Position numbers and translations under genes: made by a program
Assembly: GCA_937957985.1 (NCBI GenBank)
Contig: CALGOH010000241.1
Span: 1-13,811 of the forward strand
Length of the DNA: 13,811 nt
Direction of reading: 5' to 3'
From: an uncultured Verrucomicrobiae bacterium
GTDB taxonomy: Bacteria; Verrucomicrobiota; Verrucomicrobiia; Verrucomicrobiales; Akkermansiaceae
Part shown: positions 1-6,243 of the stretch, in pieces
Layout of the letters: each line of letters opens with the position of its first letter
Position numbering within the stretch: the first letter of the stretch is position 1
The notes under the pieces: model-generated
Seen by the model: the letters and a program-made list of their open reading frames with translations, nothing else
What the model was told of the DNA's origin: nothing
Databases searched by the model: none

Positions 1-380
1 TGCACCAGCGAGGGCGTGTGCGGTCCATGCACCTGGGCCACCCGTTGCGCCATGGTGTGCAGCCGCGGCAGCTCTTCGCGCAGATAGCCATGGTGCCTCG
101 ACACGATGTGATCGATCAGCTCCACCGGCGACAGCTCCGCCGGATTCTCCTCCTCCACCGCCTGGCGCGATTCCGCCTCCAGTTCGCCGACCACCACCGA
201 GGGGTCCACGACCTTGCGCTGGCAGGCTTCCCCGAGGGTCCGGCCACCCTGACAACAGAAATCGATCCCGTGCTTCTGGAAGACCTTCGATCGCGACGGC
301 CGCTCGGCGACCAACTCGCCCACCGTCCGCTCGAGAACCGGCGTGCCCGCCGGGGAAAACACCACTGCTGAATGACTCAT
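1..380 (-). CDS. ytfE: Iron-sulfur cluster repair di-iron protein (RIC/YtfE/ScdA family), 3' end outside window
   Basis: RIC proteins are cytoplasmic di-iron proteins that restore Fe-S clusters damaged by NO or oxidative stress. Reading leftward from the ATG at 380-378, 126 residues are visible before the window ends. The N-terminal ScdA_N (DUF542) domain is clear: T19-V20-G21-E22-L23-V24 opening, then G38-I-D-F-C42-C43-Q-G-G46-R-T-L, the hallmark cysteine pair. A hemerythrin-like domain starts near residue 85 with L-I-D-H91 and H96-H97-G-Y-L, which supply di-iron ligands in this family. The full family length is about 220-240 residues, so roughly half is missing because of the window edge and not because of a mutation. 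There is no Shine-Dalgarno before the ATG. It is divergent from nrfH with 195 bp between starts; a candidate operator at 425-443 lies 45 bp upstream. The family call is firm, the NO-repair role is family knowledge. Confidence 0.9.
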   Translation of the reverse strand, partial: MSHSAVVFSPAGTPVLERTVGELVAERPSRSKVFQKHGIDFCCQGGRTLGEACQRKVVDPSVVVGELEAESRQAVEEENPAELSPVELIDHIVSRHHGYLREELPRLHTMAQRVAQVHGPHTPSLV

Positions 381-575
381 AACGGCGCCACACTCAACCC
401 CGTCCGACGGCTTTTCAAGATTAAAAGAAAGTTATTTCCTTTTCTGTGGAGGATCGCTAGGAATGGTCCGTCGGCCGGAGGAATCGGCGTGTCTTCGTCG
501 ACAGTCCCGGCCCTCACCGACTGATCGATTTCCCCATTGTTCACCAGTGCCGCCAAGTGTTAGCCTCCGACTTTT
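381..575. promoter_or_regulatory. Divergent control region between ytfE and nrfH
   Basis: This 195-bp stretch separates the two divergent start codons and must carry promoters for both directions. It contains the only AT-rich patch nearby (about 412-444), including the candidate operator at 425-443. On the minus strand the patch gives a weak -10-like TTTAAT overlapping that site. On the plus strand I see only a poor promoter candidate (TTGTTC at 537-542, TAGCCT about 18 bp later). I see no convincing small gene here: the reading frames crossing it are out-of-frame continuations of neighbouring genes. Confidence 0.6.
425..443. promoter_or_regulatory. Candidate operator, copy 1 (AAGAAA-N4-TTTCCTTTT)
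   Basis: The site reads AAGAAA, then GTTA, then TTTCCTTTT. With two more A residues on the left (423-443) it is an imperfect 21-bp palindrome: AAAAGAAA and the reverse complement of TTCCTTTT agree at 7 of 8 positions around a 5-bp centre. The same fixed bases with the same 4-bp gap recur at 2741-2759, upstream of the Rrf2 regulator gene. Rrf2/NsrR-type regulators bind AT-rich palindromes near promoters of NO-stress genes, so binding by the local Rrf2 protein is a reasonable inference. It is not the enterobacterial NsrR sequence. Confidence 0.45.
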
Positions 576-1046
576 ATGCGGAAGACTTCGTGGAAAGCGC
601 TGATCCTGGGCGCGGCGGGCTGTTTCGGCGCCGCCGCGGGGCTCGGGTTCTTCGCCTTCGACTATGGCGAAGGCAGCAGCTACTTCTCCACGGACCCGCG
701 GGCATGCGCCAACTGCCATGTGATGCAGGACCAGTACGATTCGTGGCAAAAAGCCGGCCACCATCAGGCGGCAACCTGCAACGACTGCCACCTGCCCCAC
801 GATTTCGTGCCGAAGTATGTCGCCAAGGCGGACAACGGGTTCTGGCACTCGAAGGGCTTCACCATGATGGACTTCCACGAGCCGATCCAGATCAAGCCGC
901 GCAACGCGAAAATCCTCCAGGAAGCCTGCCTGCGCTGCCACGGCGACTTCGTGCATGAACTCGTCCCGGGCAGCCGGTCCGCCTCGGCCGAGTCCATGCA
1001 ATGCGTCCATTGCCACCGCAACGTCGGCCACGGCGCCCGGCACTAG
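576..1046 (+). CDS. nrfH: NrfH, membrane tetraheme cytochrome c (quinol dehydrogenase subunit of nitrite reductase)
   Basis: NrfH takes electrons from menaquinol and passes them to NrfA at the outer face of the cytoplasmic membrane. The 156-residue protein has the usual family length. It has one N-terminal membrane anchor (about residues 8-28, rich in Ala/Gly/Phe) after a basic M-R-K-T-S-W-K start. Four CXXCH heme sites follow: C44-A-N-C47-H, C68-N-D-C71-H, C118-L-R-C121-H and C143-V-H-C146-H. The first is followed by V49-M50 (CXXCHXM), matching the methionine ligand of heme 1 known in Desulfovibrio NrfH. The ATG is at 576; the upstream sequence has no Shine-Dalgarno. nrfA starts 26 bp after the stop, so the two genes form one operon. 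NapC/NirT relatives are the alternative, but the size, the CXXCHXM and the nrfA neighbour favour NrfH. Confidence 0.95.
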   Translation: MRKTSWKALILGAAGCFGAAAGLGFFAFDYGEGSSYFSTDPRACANCHVMQDQYDSWQKAGHHQAATCNDCHLPHDFVPKYVAKADNGFWHSKGFTMMDFHEPIQIKPRNAKILQEACLRCHGDFVHELVPGSRSASAESMQCVHCHRNVGHGARH

Positions 1047-1072
1047 CCACCAACCCACAAGACCTGAAAGCG

Positions 1073-2635
1073 ATGAACAAAGCCAAACCCGATGGGGAAA
1101 TCCCCCGCAAGCGTCTCGCCAGACTGTTTCTCCTGACCGCCATCGTTTCCGCCGCGGCGACTGCCGGCATCGCCTGGCTTCTCACCACCATGTTCGAGCG
1201 CAAGGCCGAGGCGATGAACCCCTACGTGCGTCTCGTCGAGGTCACCGAAAACACCACCGACCCGGTGCAGTGGAGCAAGAACTGGCCCCGGCAGTACGAC
1301 GCCTACCAGCGCACCGTGGACGAGACCCACACCCGCTACGGCGGCTCGGAGGGCGAGATTCCGGAATCGCGCATCGAGCGCGATCCGTGGCTGCAGCGGA
1401 TGTTCCTCGGCTACGCCTTCGCCATCGATTTCCGGGACCGGCGGGGGCACGCCTACATGCTCTACGACCAGCAGCAGTCGAAGCGCATCACCGAACGCCC
1501 GCAACCCGGTGCCTGCCTGCACTGCCACGCCTCCGTGGTCCCCACCTGGCGCCGCCTCGGCCTCGAAGCGGAGGGGCGGTCGCTCGCCGATGCCAGCGGC
1601 TTCGAGTGGCAGGCGGTCATGTCCGGCTTCGAGAAGATGAGCACCATCCCCTACCACGACGCCCATGCGATGATGCTCGCCACGCCCGACGGCACCCCCG
1701 CCGACCGCCCACCGGAGGAGCAGACCGGCACCGCCCACCCGGTCTCATGCGTGGACTGCCATGATCCGGACACGATGGCGCTGCGCGTCACCCGCCCGGG
1801 ATTCGTTCGCGGCATCCAGGCATTTGCCGACAGCGGCAAGCCCGCCCCGCACCTGCCGAGCATCGAACGCTGGCGGGAAGGCGACCGCTCCCGGCCCTAC
1901 GATCCGAACGTCGACGCGACCCGCCAGGAGATGCGCAGCTTCTCCTGCGCGCAGTGCCATGTGGAATACTACTGCGGGCCGAGAACCACGCTCTTCTTCC
2001 CCTGGGCCAAGGGCCTGCGCATGGAGGAAATCGAGGCGCACTACGAGGAGACAACCTTTCCCGACGGCAGTGCGTTCGTCGATTTCGTCCACGCCGAGAC
2101 CGGGGCCCCGATCTACAAGGCGCAGCATCCGGAGTTCGAGATGTGGAGCCAGGGGGTGCACGCCCGCAGCGGGGTTTCCTGCGCCGACTGCCACATGCCC
2201 TACAAGCGGGAAGGCGCCACGAAAGTCTCCGACCACTGGGTGCGAAGCCCCTTGCTCAATGTCTCGCGTGCCTGCCAGACCTGCCACGCCTACCCCGAGG
2301 ATGAACTGCTCGCGCGCGTCCATGCGATTCAGGACCGCAGCCATGCCCTGATGGGCAAGGCCGGCGAGGCGCTCGACGAAGCCCTGACAGCGATCGTCAA
2401 CGCCAGGGAAGGAGGAATCAGCGAGGAGGCGCTTGCGGAGATCCACCAACTCCAACGCAAGGCCCAATGGCGCCTCGACTTCGTCAACGCCGAGAACTCG
2501 ATGGGCTTCCACGCCCCCCAGGAGGCCGCCCGGATCCTCGGCGAGTCGATCGACTACTCGCGCCAGGCCCAGGTCACGGCGCTGAGCCATTGGCTGACCC
2601 GCGATCCCGCCGCCGGAGGATCCGCGGAAGAATGA
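1073..2635 (+). CDS. nrfA: NrfA, pentaheme cytochrome c nitrite reductase (ammonia-forming), CXXCH type
   Basis: NrfA reduces nitrite to ammonium with six electrons, and can also reduce NO, outside the cytoplasmic membrane. From the ATG at 1073 the protein has 520 residues. An upstream in-frame ATG at 1001 lies inside nrfH, and its extra 24 residues look non-native, so I chose 1073. A hydrophobic segment (about 18-38) is a signal peptide or uncleaved anchor. Five heme sites are C148-L-H-C151-H152, C226-V-D-C229-H, C292-A-Q-C295-H, C370-A-D-C373-H and C401-Q-T-C404-H. The active-site signatures are present: V-E-Y299-Y300 after heme 3, G-V-H363-A-R-S-G before heme 4, and R138 as the likely catalytic arginine. 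A late N-S-M-G-F-H480 supplies a distal heme ligand. The first heme site ends in His where classical NrfA has Lys; CXXCH NrfA enzymes are known, for example in Campylobacter. The partner is NrfH, directly upstream. Confidence 0.95.
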   Translation: MNKAKPDGEIPRKRLARLFLLTAIVSAAATAGIAWLLTTMFERKAEAMNPYVRLVEVTENTTDPVQWSKNWPRQYDAYQRTVDETHTRYGGSEGEIPESRIERDPWLQRMFLGYAFAIDFRDRRGHAYMLYDQQQSKRITERPQPGACLHCHASVVPTWRRLGLEAEGRSLADASGFEWQAVMSGFEKMSTIPYHDAHAMMLATPDGTPADRPPEEQTGTAHPVSCVDCHDPDTMALRVTRPGFVRGIQAFADSGKPAPHLPSIERWREGDRSRPYDPNVDATRQEMRSFSCAQCHVEYYCGPRTTLFFPWAKGLRMEEIEAHYEETTFPDGSAFVDFVHAETGAPIYKAQHPEFEMWSQGVHARSGVSCADCHMPYKREGATKVSDHWVRSPLLNVSRACQTCHAYPEDELLARVHAIQDRSHALMGKAGEALDEALTAIVNAREGGISEEALAEIHQLQRKAQWRLDFVNAENSMGFHAPQEAARILGESIDYSRQAQVTALSHWLTRDPAAGGSAEE

Positions 2636-2847
2636 ATCACATCCGCCATGTCATCGGCGCAGGCCTTGAGGTGAGTGGCGTTCCCTCCCTTGACCGATGC
2701 ATCCACCACGCGGCGCACGAAGCCTTCCATCCCCTCATTCAAGAAAAACCTTTCCTTTTTTCCCGATTCATCAATGATCCCCCACATCACGGATCGGCCT
2801 GACGGGCGGTCGGATTCTTCTCCACCGGATTTCATCCTCCTCACTCC
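2636..2847. promoter_or_regulatory. Intergenic region upstream of the Rrf2 regulator gene
   Basis: This is a 212-bp gap between nrfA and the regulator gene. Its main feature is an A/T tract at 2741-2761 that contains the second copy of the candidate operator; the rest is GC-rich. About 90 bp separate the motif from the regulator's start, leaving room for a promoter and a short leader. I could not identify convincing -35/-10 boxes or an intrinsic terminator for nrfA. A 62-codon reading frame on the minus strand (2742-2554, TTG start) crosses it, but I do not call it as a gene. Confidence 0.5.
2741..2759. promoter_or_regulatory. Candidate operator, copy 2 (AAGAAA-N4-TTTCCTTTT)
   Basis: The site reads AAGAAA, then AACC, then TTTCCTTTT. 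All 15 fixed bases match copy 1 at 425-443 and the gap is also 4 bp; only the spacer differs. It lies upstream of the Rrf2 gene, as expected if that regulator controls itself and the ytfE/nrfHA genes. On the opposite strand the same bases could be read as a purine-rich ribosome binding site for a small frame, which is the main competing reading. Confidence 0.45.
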
Positions 2848-3279
2848 ATGTTCGGCTACGGAAAAATGAGCGGCTGCGCGGTCGCCGCGATGAGCGCCCT
2901 GGCGGAAGTCTTCCCGCAGGACTCGACGCTCAGCTCCCATCAGATCGCCGAAAGCAGGAACCTTTCGCAACCGCTGGTGGGCAAGATCATGACCATCCTT
3001 TCCCAGCACGGCCTCGTGAAGGGAAGCCGCGGCCCGGGCGGCGGCTACCGTCTGGCACGGGACCCGGCCACCATCACCGTCCTCGATGTCGTCGAGCTCT
3101 TCGAAGGCCACCGCGACCCGAGCGCCTGCCCTTTCGGCCCGGGATGGTGCGGCGTCGGCGAGCCCTGCCCGCTCCACGACACCCTCGTGGCGATGAGCGA
3201 ATCGGCGGCCGATGCCCTGCGCGGCATGACGTTCGCGCCATTTGTCGATCATCCGAAGATTCCCCAACCGCATTCCTGA
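2848..3279 (+). CDS. Rrf2-family transcriptional regulator with Fe-S type cysteine triad (NsrR/IscR-like)
   Basis: Rrf2 proteins are small DNA-binding regulators; NsrR and IscR members bind an Fe-S cluster and respond to NO or iron-sulfur status. This 143-residue protein starts M-F-G-Y-G-K-M-S, in line with relatives in these phyla, so I keep the ATG at 2848 and not the one at 2866. The winged helix-turn-helix runs from about 8 to 80: L28-S-S-H-Q-I-A-E, L39-S-Q-P-L-V-G-K-I as recognition helix, and G59-S-R-G-P-G-G-G-Y-R-L-A as the Rrf2 wing signature. Three cysteines, C94, C101 and C107, have spacing C-X6-C-X5-C; this is close to but not the same as the usual spacing in IscR and NsrR. Between nrfHA and the porin and near ytfE, an NO/nitrite-sensing role is likely. 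The effector and targets are inferred. The porin gene starts 60 bp downstream and may be cotranscribed. Confidence 0.88.
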   Translation: MFGYGKMSGCAVAAMSALAEVFPQDSTLSSHQIAESRNLSQPLVGKIMTILSQHGLVKGSRGPGGGYRLARDPATITVLDVVELFEGHRDPSACPFGPGWCGVGEPCPLHDTLVAMSESAADALRGMTFAPFVDHPKIPQPHS

Positions 3280-3339
3280 TCCAACACGCGCCCGCCCCCG
3301 CGCACTCGTTCCCACATTCCCATCGCCGATGACCGAACC

Positions 3340-4608
3340 ATGAACGGGAAACGCATCCTCCGGCTCATGCTTCTCCTGTCCGGCCCGCTCCATGCCGGCC
3401 CTGCGGAGTCGCCTGCCCCGCAGGACACCACCTCCGACCCGTGGCTCCGGCCGACCCTGGATCTCCGCGTCCGCCTTGAATACGGCGACATCGACTCGCC
3501 CGCGCTGCGGTCATCGACCGCGTTCACCTTCCGCGAGCGGATCGGGCTCGTGACCCGCGACTGGAACGGGTTCAGCGCCCTGGTCGAAGGCGAGTTCACC
3601 CAGGCCGCGATCGACCACTACGACGCCGGACCCGGGGCGGCGGTCTCACCCGACGACCCGACGCGCACGCCGATCCTCGACCCCGAAAACAACGAACTCA
3701 ACCAGGCCTATCTGCAGTACGAGGGCTTCGACACAACCGTCCGCGCCGGCCGCCAGCGCATCATCCTCGACAACGCCGCCTTCGTCGGAAACGTCGGCTG
3801 GCGCCAGAACGAACAGACCTTCGATGCGCTCAGCATCAGCAACTCCTCGATCGAGGACCTCGCGCTCTTCTACGCCTACGCCAACCGCGCCAACCGCATC
3901 TTCGGCTCCGACGCCACCGGCGCGCTCCGCAGCTTCGCCGGCGACATCCATCTCCTCCACGCCGCCTGCAAGCGGTTCGGAGAGGCGACGCTCACCGGCT
4001 ACGCCTACTTCATGGACTTCGATGAAACCGCCGCCAACGCGGGTTACATCAGCAACAACACCTACGGTCTCTCCGCCACCGCGCCCGCCGGACCGGTCGA
4101 TCTCTACGGCGAGGTCGCCTGCCAGACCGACACCGGCAGTTCGCCGGCCATGAAACCCGACGAGGCCTGGTATGCCCATTTCAACGCGGTCCACAAGTCC
4201 GGCGGCCACACCTTCACCCTCGGCTACGAATACCTCGATGCCGACTTCGTGACCCCGCTGGCCACCGTTCACGCCTTCAACGGCTACGCGGACGCCTTCA
4301 TAAGCAACCGCATCGGCCTCGTCCGCAACCCCGGCATCGCCGACCTCTACCTCGCGCACTCGACACCCCTCCCCTTCTGGGAAATCCAGTTCACCCAGGT
4401 CTTCCATCTGCTCGGTGACAACAACTCCGATTTCGACTGCGGCTGGGAATACGACGCGGTGCTCGTGAAGGCCTTCAACGAGAACTTCAAGGCGATTGCG
4501 AAGTTCGCCTGCTACGACTCCGACGGTCCGTCGGGAAATTCCCTGGCGCCGAACATCGCTCCCTTCGACACGACCCGCATCAGTGTCGAACTGGACTACG
4601 TCTTTTGA
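3340..4608 (+). CDS. Outer-membrane beta-barrel porin (alginate-export-like family)
   Basis: The protein has 422 residues. It begins with a signal peptide (basic M-N-G-K-R, hydrophobic core to about residue 16, L-H-A cleavage near 19). The rest is a series of alternating amphipathic strands, such as L-D-L-R-V-R-L-E-Y and A-L-V-E-G-E-F, and it ends in V-E-L-D-Y-V-F, the aromatic C-terminal strand typical of outer-membrane barrels. The repeated R-L-E-Y / R-E-R-I-G-L / A-G-R-Q-R-I patterns resemble alginate-export-like porins, but no substrate can be read from the sequence. It lies 60 bp after the regulator gene on the same strand, with no separate copy of the candidate operator, so cotranscription is likely. 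Its position suggests a channel for nitrite or nitrate, which is inference. The ATG has no Shine-Dalgarno. Confidence 0.75.
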   Translation: MNGKRILRLMLLLSGPLHAGPAESPAPQDTTSDPWLRPTLDLRVRLEYGDIDSPALRSSTAFTFRERIGLVTRDWNGFSALVEGEFTQAAIDHYDAGPGAAVSPDDPTRTPILDPENNELNQAYLQYEGFDTTVRAGRQRIILDNAAFVGNVGWRQNEQTFDALSISNSSIEDLALFYAYANRANRIFGSDATGALRSFAGDIHLLHAACKRFGEATLTGYAYFMDFDETAANAGYISNNTYGLSATAPAGPVDLYGEVACQTDTGSSPAMKPDEAWYAHFNAVHKSGGHTFTLGYEYLDADFVTPLATVHAFNGYADAFISNRIGLVRNPGIADLYLAHSTPLPFWEIQFTQVFHLLGDNNSDFDCGWEYDAVLVKAFNENFKAIAKFACYDSDGPSGNSLAPNIAPFDTTRISVELDYVF

Positions 4609-4623
4609 CCCCGGCGGTTCGGA

Positions 4624-4643
4624 GCGGGAAAAGCCAATCCCGC
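4624..4643. terminator. Possible bidirectional terminator hairpin between convergent genes
   Basis: GCGGGA at 4624-4629 pairs perfectly with TCCCGC at 4638-4643 across an 8-base loop, in the 49-bp gap between the convergent porin and folP-like stops. An alternative, longer pairing uses GAGCGGGAA (4623-4631) with TTCCGCTC just downstream and one bulge. No T tract follows on either strand, so this is a weak candidate. Confidence 0.35.
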
Positions 4644-4657
4644 ATCCCTCCTTCCGC

Positions 4658-5518
4658 TCAGGCCAGCGCCTCCAGCGTCCTGACCACCTGCCAGGCTCCG
4701 GCGACTTCGTGGACACGGACCATCGCCGCTCCTCGCCGCACCGCGGCGGCGATGCAGGCCATGGTGCCGGCGTCGCGGTCCACGGGCTCGGGCAGGTCGA
4801 GGACCTCGCCGATGACCGTCTTGCGGCTGACGGGCACCAGCAGCGGTCGCCCGAAACGGTTCAGCCGGTCCAGCTCGCGATAGACCCTCAGGTTGTCGTC
4901 GCGCTGCTTGGCGAAGTCGATGCCGGGATCGAGGATGATCCGTTCCCGATCCAGACCCGCTTCTTCGGCCACCCGGATCCTCTCCTCGAAGAACCCGTCC
5001 ATCGCCGCCATCACGTCCACCCACCGCCGTTCGAGTTGCGGCACCTTCGGCGGGCCGGCGGTATGCATGATCAGCAGCGACGCACCGGCCCCGGCACAAA
5101 GGCGGGCGTTGCGGTCGTCGGGCAGGCCACCCATGTCGTTGACCAGCTCGACGCCGAGGGGCAGCACCGCCTCCACCACCTCCGGGCGCCAGGTGTTCGC
5201 GGAAACCACCGGCGGCCAGAGCTGGGCATCGTCCCGCGGCACCGCTTCGGCCACCACCTCCGGCCAGGACTCGAGGAACTCCGAGAAACGTCGTACTTCC
5301 TCACCGACCGCCACCGCCCCGCGGTTGGTGCGCGCGCTTTCCGCTCCGATGTCGATCACGTCGGCGCCGGCCTCCGCCTGCCGCCTCGCGATCGCCAGCG
5401 CCTCGTCGAGATCCAGCGTGCCGTCGCCGGAAAACGAGTCGTCGTTGACGTTGACGATCCCCACGACCAGCGGGCGCCGGGGAAAGCGCACCTCGCGCGA
5501 CGGCAGCTTCCAGATCAT
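4658..5518 (-). CDS. folP: Dihydropteroate synthase family protein (divergent FolP)
   Basis: Dihydropteroate synthase joins the pterin pyrophosphate to p-aminobenzoate in folate synthesis. The protein has 286 residues, a normal length, and follows the TIM-barrel motif order. G20-I-V-N23-V-N-D-D-S-F stands for the usual GILNVTPDSF; D56-I-G-A-E60-S-A-R for DIGGESTR; V126-N127-D for the conserved IND; L196-D197-P-G-I for DPGIGF; S231-R-K233 for SRK; and R268-V-H270 for RVHD. Differences are S107-A-N108-T where E. coli has SVDT (pterin-binding Asp96 becomes Asn), V-N-D-D for V-T-P-D, and A-R-T-N for T-R-P-G. Most catalytic residues remain, so it may be the housekeeping enzyme of this lineage or a specialised paralog. 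It is last in the operon: its ATG overlaps the upstream stop (ATGA), with no Shine-Dalgarno, implying translational coupling. Confidence 0.82.
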   Translation of the reverse strand: MIWKLPSREVRFPRRPLVVGIVNVNDDSFSGDGTLDLDEALAIARRQAEAGADVIDIGAESARTNRGAVAVGEEVRRFSEFLESWPEVVAEAVPRDDAQLWPPVVSANTWRPEVVEAVLPLGVELVNDMGGLPDDRNARLCAGAGASLLIMHTAGPPKVPQLERRWVDVMAAMDGFFEERIRVAEEAGLDRERIILDPGIDFAKQRDDNLRVYRELDRLNRFGRPLLVPVSRKTVIGEVLDLPEPVDRDAGTMACIAAAVRRGAAMVRVHEVAGAWQVVRTLEALA

Positions 5519-6243
5519 AGGTGCTCGTCGAGCCAGCGCGCGACCTCCTCCACCACCTGCGGGTAGCTGTCTTCGCTGAAGGAATGTCCCTCGCCTTCGA
5601 TGCGCACGATCCGCTTCGGCTCCTGCGCGGCTTCATACGCGTCGTCACTGTCTTCGGGCAGGACCACGTCGTCGTCGGTGCCGTGAATCAGCAGCAGCGG
5701 CCGGCCCAGACCCGCCACCTCGTCGAAAAGGTCGCCGATCGATTCCATGTCATCGACGTAACTCTGCGACAGCGGACAATCCGGCTCGTCCCACATGCAA
5801 CCCTCGTCGGGCGTGACTTCCCCGAACTCGCGCCCGCAGAATTCCTCGGTGCGGATCATTCCCGCCAGGTTCACCAGGACTTTCAGCCGCTCGTCGGTGT
5901 CGGCGGTGAGCAGGCCGACCGCCGCGCCCATGCTATGACCGCAGTAGGCGATGTGCAGACCATCGGGGAGGCGGGCGAGGATGTCCCTCAGATCCTCGCG
6001 CTCCTTGGTCACGGTCGATTCCCGGAAGTCGCCCTCCGAATCGCCGTTGCCGGAAAAGGAGATCCTCAGGCACGGCCAGCCCCTCGCCGACAATCCCGCG
6101 GCCAGCGCGACCAGCAGCGGCCGGTCCTTGTTTCCCGTGACGCCGTGACCCAGCAGCACCAGCCGGTCGCTCCTCTCACCCGGATGAAACGAGACATCCA
6201 GCCGCTCGCCGCGACGGTTCCTGAACTCGATGTCCTCAAGCAT
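5515..6243 (-). CDS. Alpha/beta hydrolase (soluble, serine hydrolase)
   Basis: This is a cytoplasmic alpha/beta-fold hydrolase of 242 residues with no signal peptide. The oxyanion-side motif is L31-G-H-G. The nucleophile elbow is G102-H-S104-M-G106, the acid is D191 in H187-G-T-D-D-D-V-V, and the base is H220 in G-E-G-H-S-F. The R60-I-S-F-S-G-N-G-D-S-E-G segment matches the R-x-x-x-x-G-x-G-x-S-x-G pattern of the dienelactone hydrolase/YbaC-like group of peptidase-S9-like hydrolases. The substrate is unknown. Its start overlaps the end of the dehydrogenase gene by 8 bp and its stop overlaps the folP-like start by 3 bp. It is the one gene here with a clear Shine-Dalgarno. Confidence 0.82.
   Translation of the reverse strand: MLEDIEFRNRRGERLDVSFHPGERSDRLVLLGHGVTGNKDRPLLVALAAGLSARGWPCLRISFSGNGDSEGDFRESTVTKEREDLRDILARLPDGLHIAYCGHSMGAAVGLLTADTDERLKVLVNLAGMIRTEEFCGREFGEVTPDEGCMWDEPDCPLSQSYVDDMESIGDLFDEVAGLGRPLLLIHGTDDDVVLPEDSDDAYEAAQEPKRIVRIEGEGHSFSEDSYPQVVEEVARWLDEHL

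Noticed and set aside
18..371. Plus-strand open frame of 117 codons at the left edge
   Set aside because: It is antisense to the ytfE/ric coding sequence, whose translation has clear family motifs.
432..1058. Minus-strand frame of 208 codons across nrfH
   Set aside because: It is antisense to nrfH, which has four heme motifs; the frame results from high GC content.
1001..1072. Upstream extension of nrfA to the ATG at 1001
   Set aside because: It lies in the nrfH coding region and adds Pro/Arg-rich residues before a normal signal anchor; the ATG at 1073 gives a standard N terminus.
2554..2742. Minus-strand 62-codon frame with a TTG start and a purine-rich AAGGAAAGG 6 nt upstream
   Set aside because: It overlaps the nrfA 3' end by 82 bp in antisense, I recognise no family, and its supposed ribosome site is the motif shared with 425-443, which argues for a regulatory site. 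It could still be a remnant or small gene; conservation in relatives would decide.
3646..4716. Minus-strand frame of 356 codons opposite the porin
   Set aside because: It is low-complexity Val/Gly/Glu-rich translation, antisense to a gene with a signal peptide and a proper barrel C terminus.
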